Shown piece after piece: positions 1-11,408 of a DNA stretch of 64,000 nucleotides (the stretch's first letter is position 1; each line of letters begins with the position of its first letter). This DNA is from Cornus controversa. Its lineage: Eukaryota; Streptophyta; Magnoliopsida; Cornales; Cornaceae. Location: assembly GCA_026545225.1 (NCBI GenBank), contig CM048846.1:35909501-35973500 (forward strand), written 5' to 3'. Below the pieces are notes generated by a model, which was not told the origin of the DNA, made no database searches, and saw nothing but the letters and a program-made list of their open reading frames with translations. The position numbers and the translations under genes were made by a program.

Positions 1-1427
1 TGGGGAGCGACGGAATTAACCAAAAATGGACCATCCCAACGGGAGCGGAGTTTTTCGGGAAACAAATGGAGGCGTGAATTGTACAACCATACTTTTTGGC
101 CCGGAGAAAACGTTTTGACTCGAATATTACGATCATGAAAGGCTTTGGACTTTGCCTTATAGATTTTAGCGTTCTCATACGCGTCATGTCGCAATTCTTC
201 CAATTCATTTAATCAAAGCTTTCGATTAGAACCGGCCTTTTGCATGTCAAAATTGAAAGTTTTAGTGGCCCACATAGCTTTATGCTCCAATTCAATCGGA
301 AGATGGCACGCTTTGCCATAAACCAACCGGTAAGGTGACATTCCAATGGGAGTTTTATACGCGGTTCGGTATGCCCATAATGCATCGTTTAGTCGCAATG
401 ACCAATTTTTTCGGTCAGGCCGAACAGTTTTCTCAAGAATGTTCTTAATCTCCCTATTGGATACCTCTACTTGGCCACTAGTTTGAGGATGGTACGGGGT
501 GGCTACTTTGTGTGTGACGGAGTATTTGGTAAGCAAGGTTCGAAGGAACCGGTTACAGAAATGTTTACCTCCGTCACTGATGATGGCCTGAGGCGTACCA
601 AACCGGCTAAAAATATTAGCTTGAATGAACTTAACCACGATTGCGTGATCATTGGCTTTGGTAGCAACGGCCTCTATCCACTTAGATACGTAGTCCACCA
701 CCACAAGTATGTACTCATGACCAGTAGAGGGTGAAAATGGTCCCATGAAGTCAATGCCCCACACATCAAATATCTCACTAATAAGAATAGGGTTAAGAGG
801 CATCATGTCCTTCCGAGACATCACGCCGAGGCGCTGACATCGCTCACAAGAGCGGCAGAATGAATATGCATCCCGATGAAGTGTTGGCCAAAAAAATTTG
901 CATTGAAGAATTTTTACTGTGATTTTCTTAGCACTAAAGTGTCCCCCACAAGCGAGTGTATGACAAAATTTGAGAATGCTTTGGAATTCACTGTTGGGTA
1001 CACACTTACGAATTATTTGATCGGGACAATATTTGAACAATTGAGGATCGTCCCAATAATATGATGGTGATTGGGAGAGAAAACGATCCTTCTCTTGTTT
1101 GGTCCAAGAAGATGGTATTTTACCGGTTGCCAAGTAATTAACCACATCTGCATACCAAGGGATACTCTCTTGAGAAATGACAAAGAGTTGTTCATCCGGG
1201 AAGGATTCACAAATTGGAATGGAATTATGGAGGGATTCAACAAGAATTCTAGAAAGGTGGTCAGCCACCACATTTTCAGTTCCCTTTTTGTCTCTAATCT
1301 CAAAATTGAACTCTTGCAACAAGAGTATCCATCGGATCAACCTAGGCTTGGTGTACTTTTTGGCCAACAGATGCCGGTGGGCAGTATGGTTCGAATAGAC
1401 AATGACCTTTGAACCTAATAAATAAGC
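1..1427 (-). pseudogene. Athila-like RNase H tail and integrase (partial)
   Basis: The reading frame from 1367 down contains the end of RNase H (VADHLSRI) and then integrase. The integrase has an HHCC zinc finger (H-x-ACGGH followed by CRSCERC) and the DDE core: [16 protein letters not shown], then an E in [10 protein letters not shown]. The N-terminal part of the frame is continuous with the upstream RT frame except for one TGA at about 1428-1430, where related elements have an Arg codon after EKF; this fits a CGA-to-TGA change. The C-terminus continues past the left edge. It would insert element cDNA in the nucleus, but this copy is not functional as read. Confidence 0.85.
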
Positions 1428-2621
1428 TCAAAACTTTTCCAATGCAAATACTACCGCAAGCAGCTCCTTTTCCGTTGTGGTATAATTGATTTGAGCCTCG
1501 GAAAGGGTTTTACTTGCATAGTAGATGACATGTGGCAGTTTGTCTACTCGTTGCCCTAAGACCGCACCCATGGCATAATTGGATGCATCACACATGATCT
1601 CAAATGGGAGAGCCCAATTTGGAGGGATTAGAATTGGAGCGGTTGTAAGCATGGTGCGGAGTTTTTCAAAAGCGTTAAGGCACGCTTCATCAAAGGTAAA
1701 GCAAGACTCTTTTTCAAGAAGGTGACACAAAGGCCGAGAGATCTTGCTAAAGTCTTTGATGAAACGGTGATAAAAGCCCGCATGCCCAAGAAATGAACGA
1801 ATCGCTCTCACCGTTGATGGCGGAGGAAGTTTGGAAATGAGTTCAACCTTGGCTTTATCAACCTCGATTCCTCTCTTAGACACAATGTGCCCTAGGACAA
1901 TACCCTCTTGAACCATAAAATGGCTCTTTTCCCAACTAAGAATTAGGTTGGTCTCTCGACATCGTTTGAGAACACGGGATAGATTTTGGAGGCATGATTC
2001 AAATGAAGGCCCAAAAATGGAAAAATCATCCATGAACACTTCCAAGAATTTTTCCACCATGTCCGAGAAGATAGACATCATACACCGTTGAAAAGTTGCC
2101 GGTGCATTGCACAACCCAAAGGGCATGCGTCTATAAGCAAATGTGCCGAAGGGACATGTAAAGGTGGTTTTCTCTTGGTCCCTCGGGTCTATAGCAACCT
2201 GATTATAGCCGGAATATCCATCTAGAAAGCAATAAAAACTTTGCCCGGATAATCTCTCCAATATTTGATCAATAAATGGGAGGGGGAAGTGATCTTTCCG
2301 AGTGGCTGAATTTAATTTCCTATAATCTATGCACACTCTCCAGCCCGTGGTGGTGCATTGGGGAACTAATTCACCCTTATCATTTGGTTGCACCGTAATA
2401 CCTGACTTCTTTGGAACCACTTGAGTGGGACTAACCCACTTGCTATCTGAGATGGGGTAAATGATTCCCGCATCTAGTAACTTCACCACCTCCTTCATTA
2501 CAACGTCCTTCATATTTGGATTCAATCGACGTTGTGCCTCTCTTGAGGTCTTTGCATCCTCTTCCAAGTGTATGCGGTGCATACAAATAGAAGGGTCTAT
2601 TCCCTTAAGATCTGCCACACT
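1428..2621 (-). pseudogene. Athila-like reverse transcriptase and RNase H start
   Basis: An open frame of 396 codons holds a nearly complete RT. Visible motifs are WRVCIDYRKLNSAT, FYCFLDGYSGYNQ, FGTFAYRRMPFGLCNAP and the catalytic box VFMDDFSIFG. The connection and RNase H start follow (MCDASNYAMGAVLGQ, TTTEKELLAVVFALEKF). The frame is joined to the upstream protease frame by an in-frame TAG at 2619-2621, in a position where a Trp codon is expected (IG-W). It ends at a TGA in mid RNase H. Both stops are single-base transitions. Confidence 0.9.
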
Positions 2622-3773
2622 CTATCCTATTGCTTCCTTGTGCTCTTTTAGCACTTTTATGAGTTCCATCTCTTGGTCATTGGTAAGATTGGAAGCAATA
2701 ATGACTGGAAGGGTCTCATTAGCGCCCAAGAAAACATACTTGAGCGTCGCCGGCAGAGGCTTGAGCTCAAGTTGTGGTGGGGAAATTAGAGAAGGAGTTT
2801 CGGAAGTTTTGGACAAAGGGGGCAAGGGTTCTCTCGGAACTCTCCACTTAGGCAAATCCATGATAGTAGTGACATCGAGCATTGAGTTAACTTCACATAT
2901 GGATTGCTCGATGTCAAAATCATCATAGTTGAAGTGATTTAGGTATGCCTCTAAAGGATCCTTAGAAAGAATAGAAGGAAGTGCTTCTTGAACAAGGTCT
3001 TCCACTACATCGACACAAAAGCACTCACTTTCGTCTTCGGATGTGTGGTGGGAAGCATTGAAGATGTTCATCACTCCGGTACGGCAATTAACACAAGCGT
3101 TAGCCGTGGCCAAGAATGGATGACCTAGAATGATAGGAATATGTCGATTCGAATTTTGGACCGGTTCCGTGTCAAGGACTATGAAGTCCACCGAAAAGTA
3201 GAATTTGTCCACTTGAATGATTACATCCTCAATGATGCCACGTGGTTACTTCACCGAGCGGTCGGCAAGTTGCAACACAACTGTGGTATGCTTAAGTTCC
3301 CCCAAACCTAGTTGTTGGTAAACTGAGAATGGAAGCAAATTGACACTAGCCCCTAAATCAAGAAGTGTCTTTTCAAAAGATTGATTTCCAATGGTGCACG
3401 AAATGGTCGGAGCACCCGAATCTTTGAATTTAGGAGGGGCTTGGTGTTGGAAAATGGAGCTTATATGCTCAGTTAAGAGGACTTTCTTAGGAGCATTATT
3501 CCTAGATTTGCGCTTTTGTGTGCACAAGTCCTTCAAGAATTTAGCATAGGAGGGAATTTGCCGAATAGCATCAAGGAGAGGGAGATTGATCTTTACTTGT
3601 TTGAAGATCTCCATCATGTCTTGGATTTTCTCTCCTTGCTTCCCAAAATGAGAAGGTTCCTTCAATCTTTGAGGAAAAGGAACCGGAGGTTCAAAAGAAG
3701 TGTCAAGATTTGGAATTGATGACGACACAATTTCACTTGCCTTTCCTTTTGGATTTAAAGGGATGTTATGCAC
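2622..3773 (-). pseudogene. Athila-like aspartic protease region of gag-pol
   Basis: Two frames, 3773-3246 and 3212-2622, form the protease segment. The active-site motif DLGASVNLLPFSVY lies near the middle of the first. The second begins with KFYFSVDFIVLD, and PIILGHPFLATANA is the flap-distal ILGRPFL-type motif of retroviral-like proteases. The frames are separated by one in-frame TAA after RSVK. The far part (PPLSKTSETPSLISPPQLELKPLP) is the proline-rich linker usually found before RT in Athila elements. Confidence 0.82.
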
Positions 3774-3805
3774 ATTTGGATTTAACGGAAATATTTTGGA
3801 TTTAA

Positions 3806-5455
3806 TTAGGATTCTTTTGGATTTTTGGGTTGCTCTTGGGATTCATTTCTCTCTTCCTCTCCTACCTTGGAATTGATGACTTTACCACTCCTTAAGGTGG
3901 TGATTGATTGAACTTGCTCCGGAGGAGCAGTACAAGATGAAGATGATGGATCTTCAATCATATGAACACCCTTAGGATTCGCTATCGGTTGACTCGGCAA
4001 CTTACCTTCCTCTCTTCTATTTAGGGCATTGGCTAGTTACCCGATTTGAGCTTCTAACCTAGCCATAGATTGAGCATTAGCTTCCAGCTTAGAGATTGAT
4101 TGAGAGTGAGTTTGCAATAAGCGGGTATTAGCCTCAAGATTGCTTATCACTCTTTCTTCAAAGCCTTGGCTTCTCGGAGGAGGTAGTGGTTGTTGGTAAT
4201 TGGATCTTTGATGGTAAGGTTGAGGATTCGGCATATAATGAGGCTGTTGAGATTAAGAATTGAAAAAATTTTGTCCTTGAAAAGAGGGACTTGATTCTCG
4301 AGGTTTCCATGAAAAAGCCGGATGATTCTTATAACCAGGATTGTACGTGTTTGAATATGGATCATTCATTTGTTTAGAGTACAAGGCATTCGCTTGCTCT
4401 TGAGCATAATCGGGAGATTGCCCTGCAATAGGACAATCTCGCACGAAATGTGAAGTACTATAGCAAAACGAACATCCTTCCTGATTTTGAATAGGTTGGC
4501 TTGGAGTAGGCAGCCCATTTTTCATTATTAGGTCCATTTTTTGGGATAAGGCTTCTACTTGCATGGCAACCTCATCTACCCGTGAAATTTCATGCACTCC
4601 TCTACAAGGTTGGGTGGCCTTCCCTTTCCTAGTGGAGGAGCGTTGAGCTGAATTGTTGCTTAGGGTTTGAAAAAGTTTCCATGCCTCATCGGGGCTTTTC
4701 AAAAGGTATCCACCTCCACACGCGGAGTCTATCATTTGTCTATGTTGCTCACTCACCCCATCGTAAAAACTTTGCACTAGCTGCCATTTTGGGACAGCAT
4801 GATGCAGACAAGATTTAAGAAGATCTTTTAATCTCTCCCACGTCTCATGAAATTGTTCTTGATCAATTTGGGTGAATCCGGTGATTGCTCTCCGAATATC
4901 ACTCGTCTTTCCCATTGGGAAGTATTTTTTTAAGAACTCTATTTGCATCTCCACCCAAGAATGGATTGAGTTAGGTTCTAAAGAATTGAACCAACTTCTA
5001 GCTTTATCTTTTAGGGAGAATGGGAACATACGCAGCTTTAGATCATCCTCCGTAAAGTGTGGTACACGAATGGTGGAACACACAGAAAGGAAGTAATCTA
5101 AGTGCCGGTATGGATCCTCATTAGGGAGACCATGGAAGCTATTAAGAAGATTGATGGTGGAGGACTTTATTTCGAATTGATTTGCCGCTACATCCGAAAA
5201 TTGAATACATGAAGGTACTTCAAATGTAGTCGGAAGGTAAAAGTCCATAAGCAACTCTCCTTGAGGAGGTGGAGGTGGAGGTGGTTGTTCATGATTAAAA
5301 GGAGGTAGTCCGGGAGGTTGTCTCTCATTTGGGTCCATGTTTTCAGTCCTAGACAATATAGGGTCCCTAGAGGTTCCTCTACGTTGTCTAAGTGTTCTTT
5401 CAAGTTCAATGTTACAAGGAAGCAAAGGAAGTGACAAGGACCGTCTACCTAGCAT
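3806..5455 (-). pseudogene. Athila-like gag
   Basis: The main frame (5455-4253, 400 codons) has a proline-rich start, the retrotransposon gag core (LRMFPFSLKDKARSWFNSL and EFLKKYFP) and a CCHC zinc knuckle CSFCYSTSHFVRDCP. Downstream frames at 4234-4037 and 4000-3806 continue the Gln/Pro-rich gag tail in different registers, so the C-terminal part carries at least one frameshift and one stop. Gag would form the virus-like particle. A poly-A run on the plus strand at about 5509-5520 lies between PBS and gag. Confidence 0.85.
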
Positions 5456-5720
5456 GCATTAATAGTAAAACAACACCTCAATACGAAAAATAACCAATAA
5501 TATATACAAAAAAAAAAAAATGAATGAACTCAAACCACCAATTTTAGACTTTATACTCACAAAGGGTTCCAACTTTAATTCTGTAGATGCCCGCTATGAG
5601 GTATACCTAAAATCAAGAAATTTGAGAAATAAGAACAAGATATATACAAAAAGAATGAAAGAATTTCTAGCCTAAGAATTAAACCAGATTTAATCTTCCA
5701 AAGGCGACAATTACACCGTA

Positions 5721-5739
5721 GTCCCCAGCAACGGCGCCA
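5721..5739 (-). other. Primer-binding site (tRNA-Asp type) of the Athila-like element
   Basis: The minus strand reads TGGCGCCGTTGCTGGGGA, six bases after the LTR end. It is complementary to the 3' end of plant tRNA-Asp with one or two mismatches. It fixes the element orientation and the LTR/internal boundary. Confidence 0.85.
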
Positions 5740-5745
5740 AAATTT

Positions 5746-7164
5746 TGATGTGGCTAAACTCGGATTATATTGTAAGCTTAATTTTGCTCTTTTTATCAAA
5801 ATATAATTTAACCACTCGTAAGAGCACGAATCTTTGTAGATAAGGTACCATATAGACGGTATCGATCCCACGAGGACTAGTCACAATTGTCTTAAAGAAA
5901 GATTAATTCCACTTTAATCCTAAAAACAGGTTTTTGAATTTTTGTTTATAAAACTATTGCATAAATGAAATAACAATAAAATTAAAGGGTAAAGGATGGG
6001 AGAGAGAACTAGGGTTGGTTTCCACCACTAGCCATTCACATGTTCATAAGTGTAGCAAGCATGGGATTCATTAATTAAATGCCTAACAATGTCATTAGGC
6101 TTGTGACCTCAATGACATATCAAAAGATCAATGTGTTTGTCCACCTATCATAATCCATCTTCAACAAGCATAGCTCTTCAACCTAACTAACTATCTAATT
6201 ACCCTACTCTCTAAGTGAACCTACATGCATCCAAGCTACCTTATCTTGGCATGGTTTATACAAACAAACACAACACATTCATTTAAACACCATTATCTAG
6301 CCATCATTTGCACTTCTTGTGGAATATGCAAATGTTGTGCATTCACATGAAGATTATACTCTAAGACAAGAATAAAACCAAAATCATATGAATATATAAA
6401 AGAAATGTATTAGTGTACATGATCACTAGGCTAAATAATCAACATTTAATTACAAATCCCAAGTGCTACAAAAATGAACATGTTTACATGGCTGGGGGCT
6501 TCAACAAAACCCTAGTATAGAAGTTAGTTGCTCATGGTTGCCTTGCACTCTTCCATTGATGAAGAAGATGAAGCTTCTTGGTCTGGTTCAGCTTCTCCTC
6601 TTCCTCTCCCGAAAGTCTCTCTTTTGATGGTCTGATGTGTGTTGAGAGATATATGAGATATATGGCTTTTTGGTGCTTTAAGGCTTCCTTTTTCAACCTT
6701 GGGGCCCACCATATATATATATATATCAATATATATATCCCTTCTATCAAGAAGGTCCCCAAGGGTCTTGTTCAAGTCAGACAATCCCCCTAAGTCGTGC
6801 AAAAAGGGAGATTTTGTTGCAAGTGGGAGAGCAGGTGAGCAAGTGGCCAGGTGGCTTCTGCAGAATCTCGATCAATCGAGATTGGATCTCGATTGATCGA
6901 GATTTTGATCAATCGAAGTAAGATCTCGATCAATCGAGATCTCGATTGATCGAGATCAACATCTCGATTGATCAAGATGCCTTTGGCTGCATTTCTGATT
7001 TTTGTTCTTCAGCTGCAAATAGCCTCAAACTTTGCTCCTTTCACTACAAGACCTGCAATACATCAAAAACACAAAAATACCGTAAACATATCTCAGTAAT
7101 CATAAAAACAGAACTAACATATGCAATAAAGAGGGTTCAAATGCATAGAAGTGAACACTTATCA
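5746..7164 (-). repeat. 5' LTR of the Athila-like element
   Basis: The LTR end (CACATCA on the minus strand) directly precedes the PBS. The outer end is placed at 7164, where the minus strand begins TGATAAGTG, giving a TG...CA LTR of about 1.42 kb. The outer end and a possible TSD (ATAAC at 7165) cannot be confirmed because the other LTR is outside the window. Inside are a TA microsatellite (6710-6740), short AT repeats and a striking cluster of palindromes at 6864-6979. Confidence 0.72.
6864..6979. repeat. Cluster of TCGATCAATCGA palindromes
   Basis: About six near-palindromic copies of ATCTCGATCAATCGAGAT or its variant with GATTGATC lie head to tail in 116 bases. Each can fold on itself and on its neighbours. 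They sit inside the Athila-like LTR, where promoter elements are expected; their role is unknown. Confidence 0.8.
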
Positions 7165-9345
7165 ATAACTAGTTTCCAGGCTTTGATGATTTGAACTAGT
7201 TCATCTACTTTCTAGGTTTATGACTTGGACTTATTTATTTTTGGATACTCGTGGTGTTTTGCATTAGATTGCATATTTATCTTATGGATACCATATTTGT
7301 GTTTGGTTCATACTTTTGTGAACTTTGATACAAAGTTCAATGGACGGAGTTACATGTCCAAGGATATCTTTGTGTTAGATGTTGATATCTAGTTTTTGGA
7401 GCTTATGATGATGATGATGAGGATTAGGTCTTAATGGTTGAGACTTAGTTTATGTTTTTGCTAGAATTTTAGTAGTTAACTCTATTTTTGTCTAGATTTG
7501 GTACTTGAACTGGATATGTTCTATTTTTTGATTTGCTTAGACATATTATGATATATGCTTTTTTTACTCTCTATAATTTTGTGACTTATGTACTATATTC
7601 TATTGGAGAGTAGTTCTCACTTAATCATGTGTTAATTTGTTCTCTCTTGTTCTCATTATTTTACTTTGTCAATTTGTTCCAAAAAGGGGGAGACATATTT
7701 AGGTGAAAGGGGAGACATATACAAAGGGGGAGACATATTTGTTTTGAGATATGATATATGATTAAGGGGGGGATTGAAGATGATTTTATATCATTATATT
7801 TTTCATGATTAAGCTTTCATAGGTAGTGTTATTTGTATGATGTGCAGATTTTATAGGTTAGGCAAACACTACACATGAAGGTTGAAAGCTTTCTCAAGAT
7901 GCTCTGAGTTCTTCAGGATATATTTCTTTGTATTGGAGACATATTGTAATCTGATTTATCCAGTGGTTAGGTTATAATTGTCTAGGTGGATTTTGTCACG
8001 AAATTACCCAAGGGGGAGATTGTGACGTATATTTTTGTAACTGGCAATCTTTGGGGTCAAAACTAAACATAATCGAGTTATAATATTTGAGTTATATTTC
8101 TATCATTGATCATGTAATTGAAGTCTCAGAGTAAGCATGATGTTCTACACCAACCATGCAAAGGTTCATCAAAGTATGAAGCTTTAATCTTCGGCAAAAG
8201 CCATCAATGGTCTGAACAAGAATTCGATCGATTGAAGTTTTGAGATGATTCTAAATACATGAGTACATCACTGATCACTTCTGAGAGTTACGTAGTCCAG
8301 GCAAAGTTGTGAGAACACATATATTTCAAATCGGGAGGTTCCGACCTTGATAATATGGGTTTTTAAGCAAAATAATTCAATTTTCAAATTTGGACCGGTC
8401 CAAGTGAAGGCTGGACTGGTCCAAGGGGTCTCAGCATCTCTTTAAGAGGTTGCTATAGTAGACGGACCAGTCCAACTGAAGCCCAAACCTGTCCAATTTT
8501 TCTGCTCTATAAAAATAAACCTGTTTTGACCCAGAACTTTCTAAATCATGGGTACTTGTTTCCTATTAGATTTTAACTTATTTTCTAAGGAAAATTAGGA
8601 TTTTTAATCTCTATAAAAATCTCATATGATTTCTCTCTCAGTGTGCTTTTAACGAAGCACTTTCTACGAAATAGAAAATCATATTTCTAGAGAGTGAAAA
8701 CTTTGAGATATTTTTCTAACAAAGGCTTTTTTCTCAAATTCATTGTTTATATTTTTGAGAGCACACACATATTCACTGAGTGATTAAGGATTAAGGGTGT
8801 TCTCTATTTGCTTGATCAACTGTTCAAATACTGCATTGAAGATTTCTTCACGATCAAGTTACTGGATTGGTGTCTTCTACAAGTGTTACGTTGGTAAGGA
8901 ATGAGAAGAAGTTCATGCTATGAAGGGGGTAGAATAATTGCTAATTGTTCATGTTCTTCCAGTTACCCTCCAGAAAGGATTTTGACGTTAGCCGGGAATC
9001 TACAACAGTTGGACGACATAGTCGCAATTGTAAGCCTGACATGTTCCACATCATAGTTCTTGTCAGAGTGGAGTGGGTGTGAACCTGAGACAGAGTCTAT
9101 TGTACTTTGCTTTGACGATAGTGGATTTTCTTCTCTAGGGCTACAAAGTCTCACCAGTGATTTTTTGCCGTATATCGGATGCATTCGTTTACTTTACTGC
9201 ACTTTATTTATTTACTTGCTTTAATTATTAATTGGACTTAAAACTGGATAAACTGAATAATTAAGCAAAAAGTGAGTAAACCTAATCACCCCCTCTAGGT
9301 TTTAAATCTAACTTTTGCAATCATTTCCGCACCGCGCAACTCACA
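7165..9345 (+). mobile_element. 3' part of a probable Ty1-copia element (truncated)
   Basis: From about 7165 to 8020 there is non-coding internal DNA with several GGGGGAGACATA motifs. A polypurine tract CCAAGGGGGAGAT stands immediately before a TG at 8021. From there a 1325-bp LTR runs to CTCACA at 9345. The same LTR family occurs in inverted orientation as a solo LTR at 28573-29732, which confirms both ends. No gag-pol reading frame remains. Copia assignment rests on the GGGGGAGA-type PPT and is tentative. The Athila-like element to the left probably inserted into or beside it. Confidence 0.6.
8021..9345 (+). repeat. 3' LTR, TGTGACG...CTCACA family
   Basis: Begins TGTGACGTATATTTTTG after a polypurine tract and ends GCACCGCGCAACTCACA. 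Its sequence is matched in reverse by 28573-29732, for example the shared CCCCCTCTAGGTTTTAAA-like end and TGTGA start. A TATA-like CTCTATAAAAATAAAC at about 8505 is preceded by several GGACCGGTCC-like blocks (8390-8500), so the promoter probably lies there. Confidence 0.7.
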
Positions 9346-9359
9346 CTAAAAACAACATG

Positions 9360-10504
9360 TGTGGCTCCTCTCACTACCCGAGAGACATGAGCTGGCTAAG
9401 GCAGTGACAATGCCCTAAAGCCTTTCTAACCTGTGGTAGACGGAACAATTCTCTGCTGAGAACCAACCCCACTTTGTGCATTTTGTCACTATAGACAGTT
9501 TGCCCTAACATGCCCAGGTTGTCAACAATGGAAACATATTCGCTCCCTTCCTGATGTTACTGACAATGCTACTCGTCTCTGTGGACACCTAGACTTGTAA
9601 TGGCCTAGCTATTGGCAATGATAACATACCACTATAAACTGTGAATATCCTATACGTAAAGGCACTAATGGTGTCGAGCGAACCTATTGTTGTCCCTGAG
9701 AAAGTAATATGTTACCTCTATGCCTCTTTTTGCTTTATTACCAAAAGAAGGCACTGCACTTCTCGTTTAATTCTTAGAATCCCAAATCCTCTGGACATCC
9801 CTATCATTTTCCTCAACTATCAAAGCCCTTTCAACTACCTCAGCATAGACTTTTAAGCCTAAGATTGACATCCGCTTCCTTACAAAGGCCTTAGGTCCTT
9901 ACACAAACTTCTTCGCTTTCATTTCTTCATCATTCACCATCTTCAGTGCAAAGCGAGCAAAGGAAGTAAACCTAGTCTCGTACTCTATGACACTCATGTC
10001 TCCTTGCACAAGATCAATGAACTCCTTCTTCAATCTATCCTTTATCGTCACTAGGAAAAACTTATCAAAGAATAGTACTTTGGAGGTCTTCCACTCCATT
10101 ATCTCGATATTATGAGTATTACCGATGAATTGCGACTATCTATCCGCTTCTCCTTGAAGGTGAAGCATTGTCACACCAACCCTTAGATACTCATCAATTT
10201 TTAGGGCAACCAAAATTTTAAAGGTTTGGTTAATCCAATCCTCTACCACTAGTGGATCAGATCTGCCTGCATATGTTGGTGGTTTATCCTTTATGAACTT
10301 CTTCATGGCAATCATCTTTCGACTCAAGCCAACCCTATGTTGTGCCTGAACTTCTTCCTCTTGGGCTTCCCTTGTGATTTGACTTTTGGAATCTACCATG
10401 TCTAACATAAATTGAGCTTCATTCACTGGCTCTTGTAGAACATTAGCATCTCCTCCGTGTGCTCTCCTTGGCGGCATCTTGTTATATAAATAACATGAAG
10501 ACAC
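9360..10504 (-). pseudogene. Chromovirus-type gag remnant
   Basis: The frame 10504-10136 starts with MPPRRAHGG near 10477 and contains the gag-like segment RSDPLVVEDWINQTFKIL. The next piece (10099-9899, other register) reads LKKEFIDLVQGDMSVIEYET and FTSFARFA, the usual Ty3/gypsy gag core. Around 9487-9530 on the minus strand a CCHC knuckle is recognisable (CFHC, a stop codon, then QPGHVRANC). There are frameshifts and several stops. The copia fragment cuts it at about 9345. Its PBS and LTR lie beyond the young insertion, at 16966-19444, which places gag about 300 bp from its PBS when that insertion is removed. Confidence 0.8.
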
Positions 10505-10521
10505 TTAACCACAAGACACAT

Positions 10522-11077
10522 TGTGGGAGCGAGAAAATTTCCACCAACAGGAAGAAGACACCTAAACATGAGAATAGTCAACATGGTACACATGGCATGA
10601 TTTGGGTCAGTACTGAGAAAGATATGTGGAAAGTAATTGTGCTAACGTGGAAATCACATGTGGCAGCTACATTCAACCGGTCAAAGAGAGATCATCAAAT
10701 CAGGTTCAAATTAGGAAATATCAGATTCTTTTCTTGACAAAAGGGATTGATATAAATCAGCCCAAATCAAGGGAGAGTCACGGAGTAATCGGCACCAAAT
10801 CAGCACTAGAATGGAAACACTCCTTGTATAAATATGTATAGAAAATCCCACACCAGAGGGGTGGCCGGCCGAGGCTAGGTCAGAGAGATTATGAGTGCAA
10901 TCTTTGTAATATATGATAGAAAATAAAGTTTTCTCTGATCCATGGAGGTAGGCCGAATTGTGCCGAACCATGTAAATCCTATGTGTCTATTTCAATATCT
11001 GCATGATCTGTAATTATTGAGTGTTATATGCTTATTGATTGCTTGATCTTATATTGGGCAATTTTTATGCACCTACA
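10522..11077 (+). repeat. 5' LTR of the young non-autonomous element
   Basis: 556 bp, TG...CA, identical to 16161-16716. A TATA box TATAAATA at 10827-10834 and AATAAAG at about 10921 are candidate promoter and polyadenylation signals. Confidence 0.95.
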
Positions 11078-11078
11078 C

Positions 11079-11097
11079 TTTGGCGCCGTCTGTGGGA
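11079..11097 (+). other. PBS of the young element
   Basis: TTGGCGCCGTCTGTGGGAA lies two bases after the LTR. The first eight or nine bases match the tRNA-Asp type primer site. The same string with one difference is the PBS of the Tat element at 40425. Confidence 0.8.
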
Positions 11098-11370
11098 ACG
11101 AGTACGAATTCAATCATTTTTTACTCACTGTAAGTCTCTCACTACTGAGTCTGACGTGATCTGGGTGAGACTTGTGGGGATTTCTCAGGACCACTCGGCA
11201 CGGAATCTAATCTCTTCCATCAGATCTTTCATCAATGAATCAAAGCTAAGTCATTCTCTCAAGTACAGAGTATATATATATAAATATATAAAAATGATAT
11301 AATGTATGATAATAGAGAACTATAGATTTGTCTCATTCGATAATCATCTTCCCATTTGTATATGTGTATG

Positions 11371-11408
<38 letters not shown>

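Larger units (their letters stand above)
1..7164 (-). mobile_element. Athila-like Ty3/gypsy retrotransposon, left end outside window
   Basis: On the minus strand the order is LTR (5746-7164), PBS (5721-5739), gag, protease, reverse transcriptase, RNase H and integrase, which is the Ty3/gypsy order. The PBS begins TGGCGCCGTTGCTGGGGA and is complementary to the 3' end of plant tRNA-Asp, the primer usual for Athila/Tat elements. Protein features such as the DLGAS protease site and the FMDDFSIFG reverse transcriptase motif fit the Athila lineage. The coding region is broken by several in-frame stops, so the copy is dead. The other LTR and any env-like region lie beyond base 1. Lineage assignment is by motif memory, not by a search. 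Confidence 0.88.

Noticed and set aside
471..1412. Plus-strand frames at 471-734, 1013-1412
   Set aside because: Shadows of the minus-strand integrase gene.
10626..10971. Short frames repeated exactly at 16265-16610
   Set aside because: They are identical because they lie in the two LTRs; no protein similarity seen.
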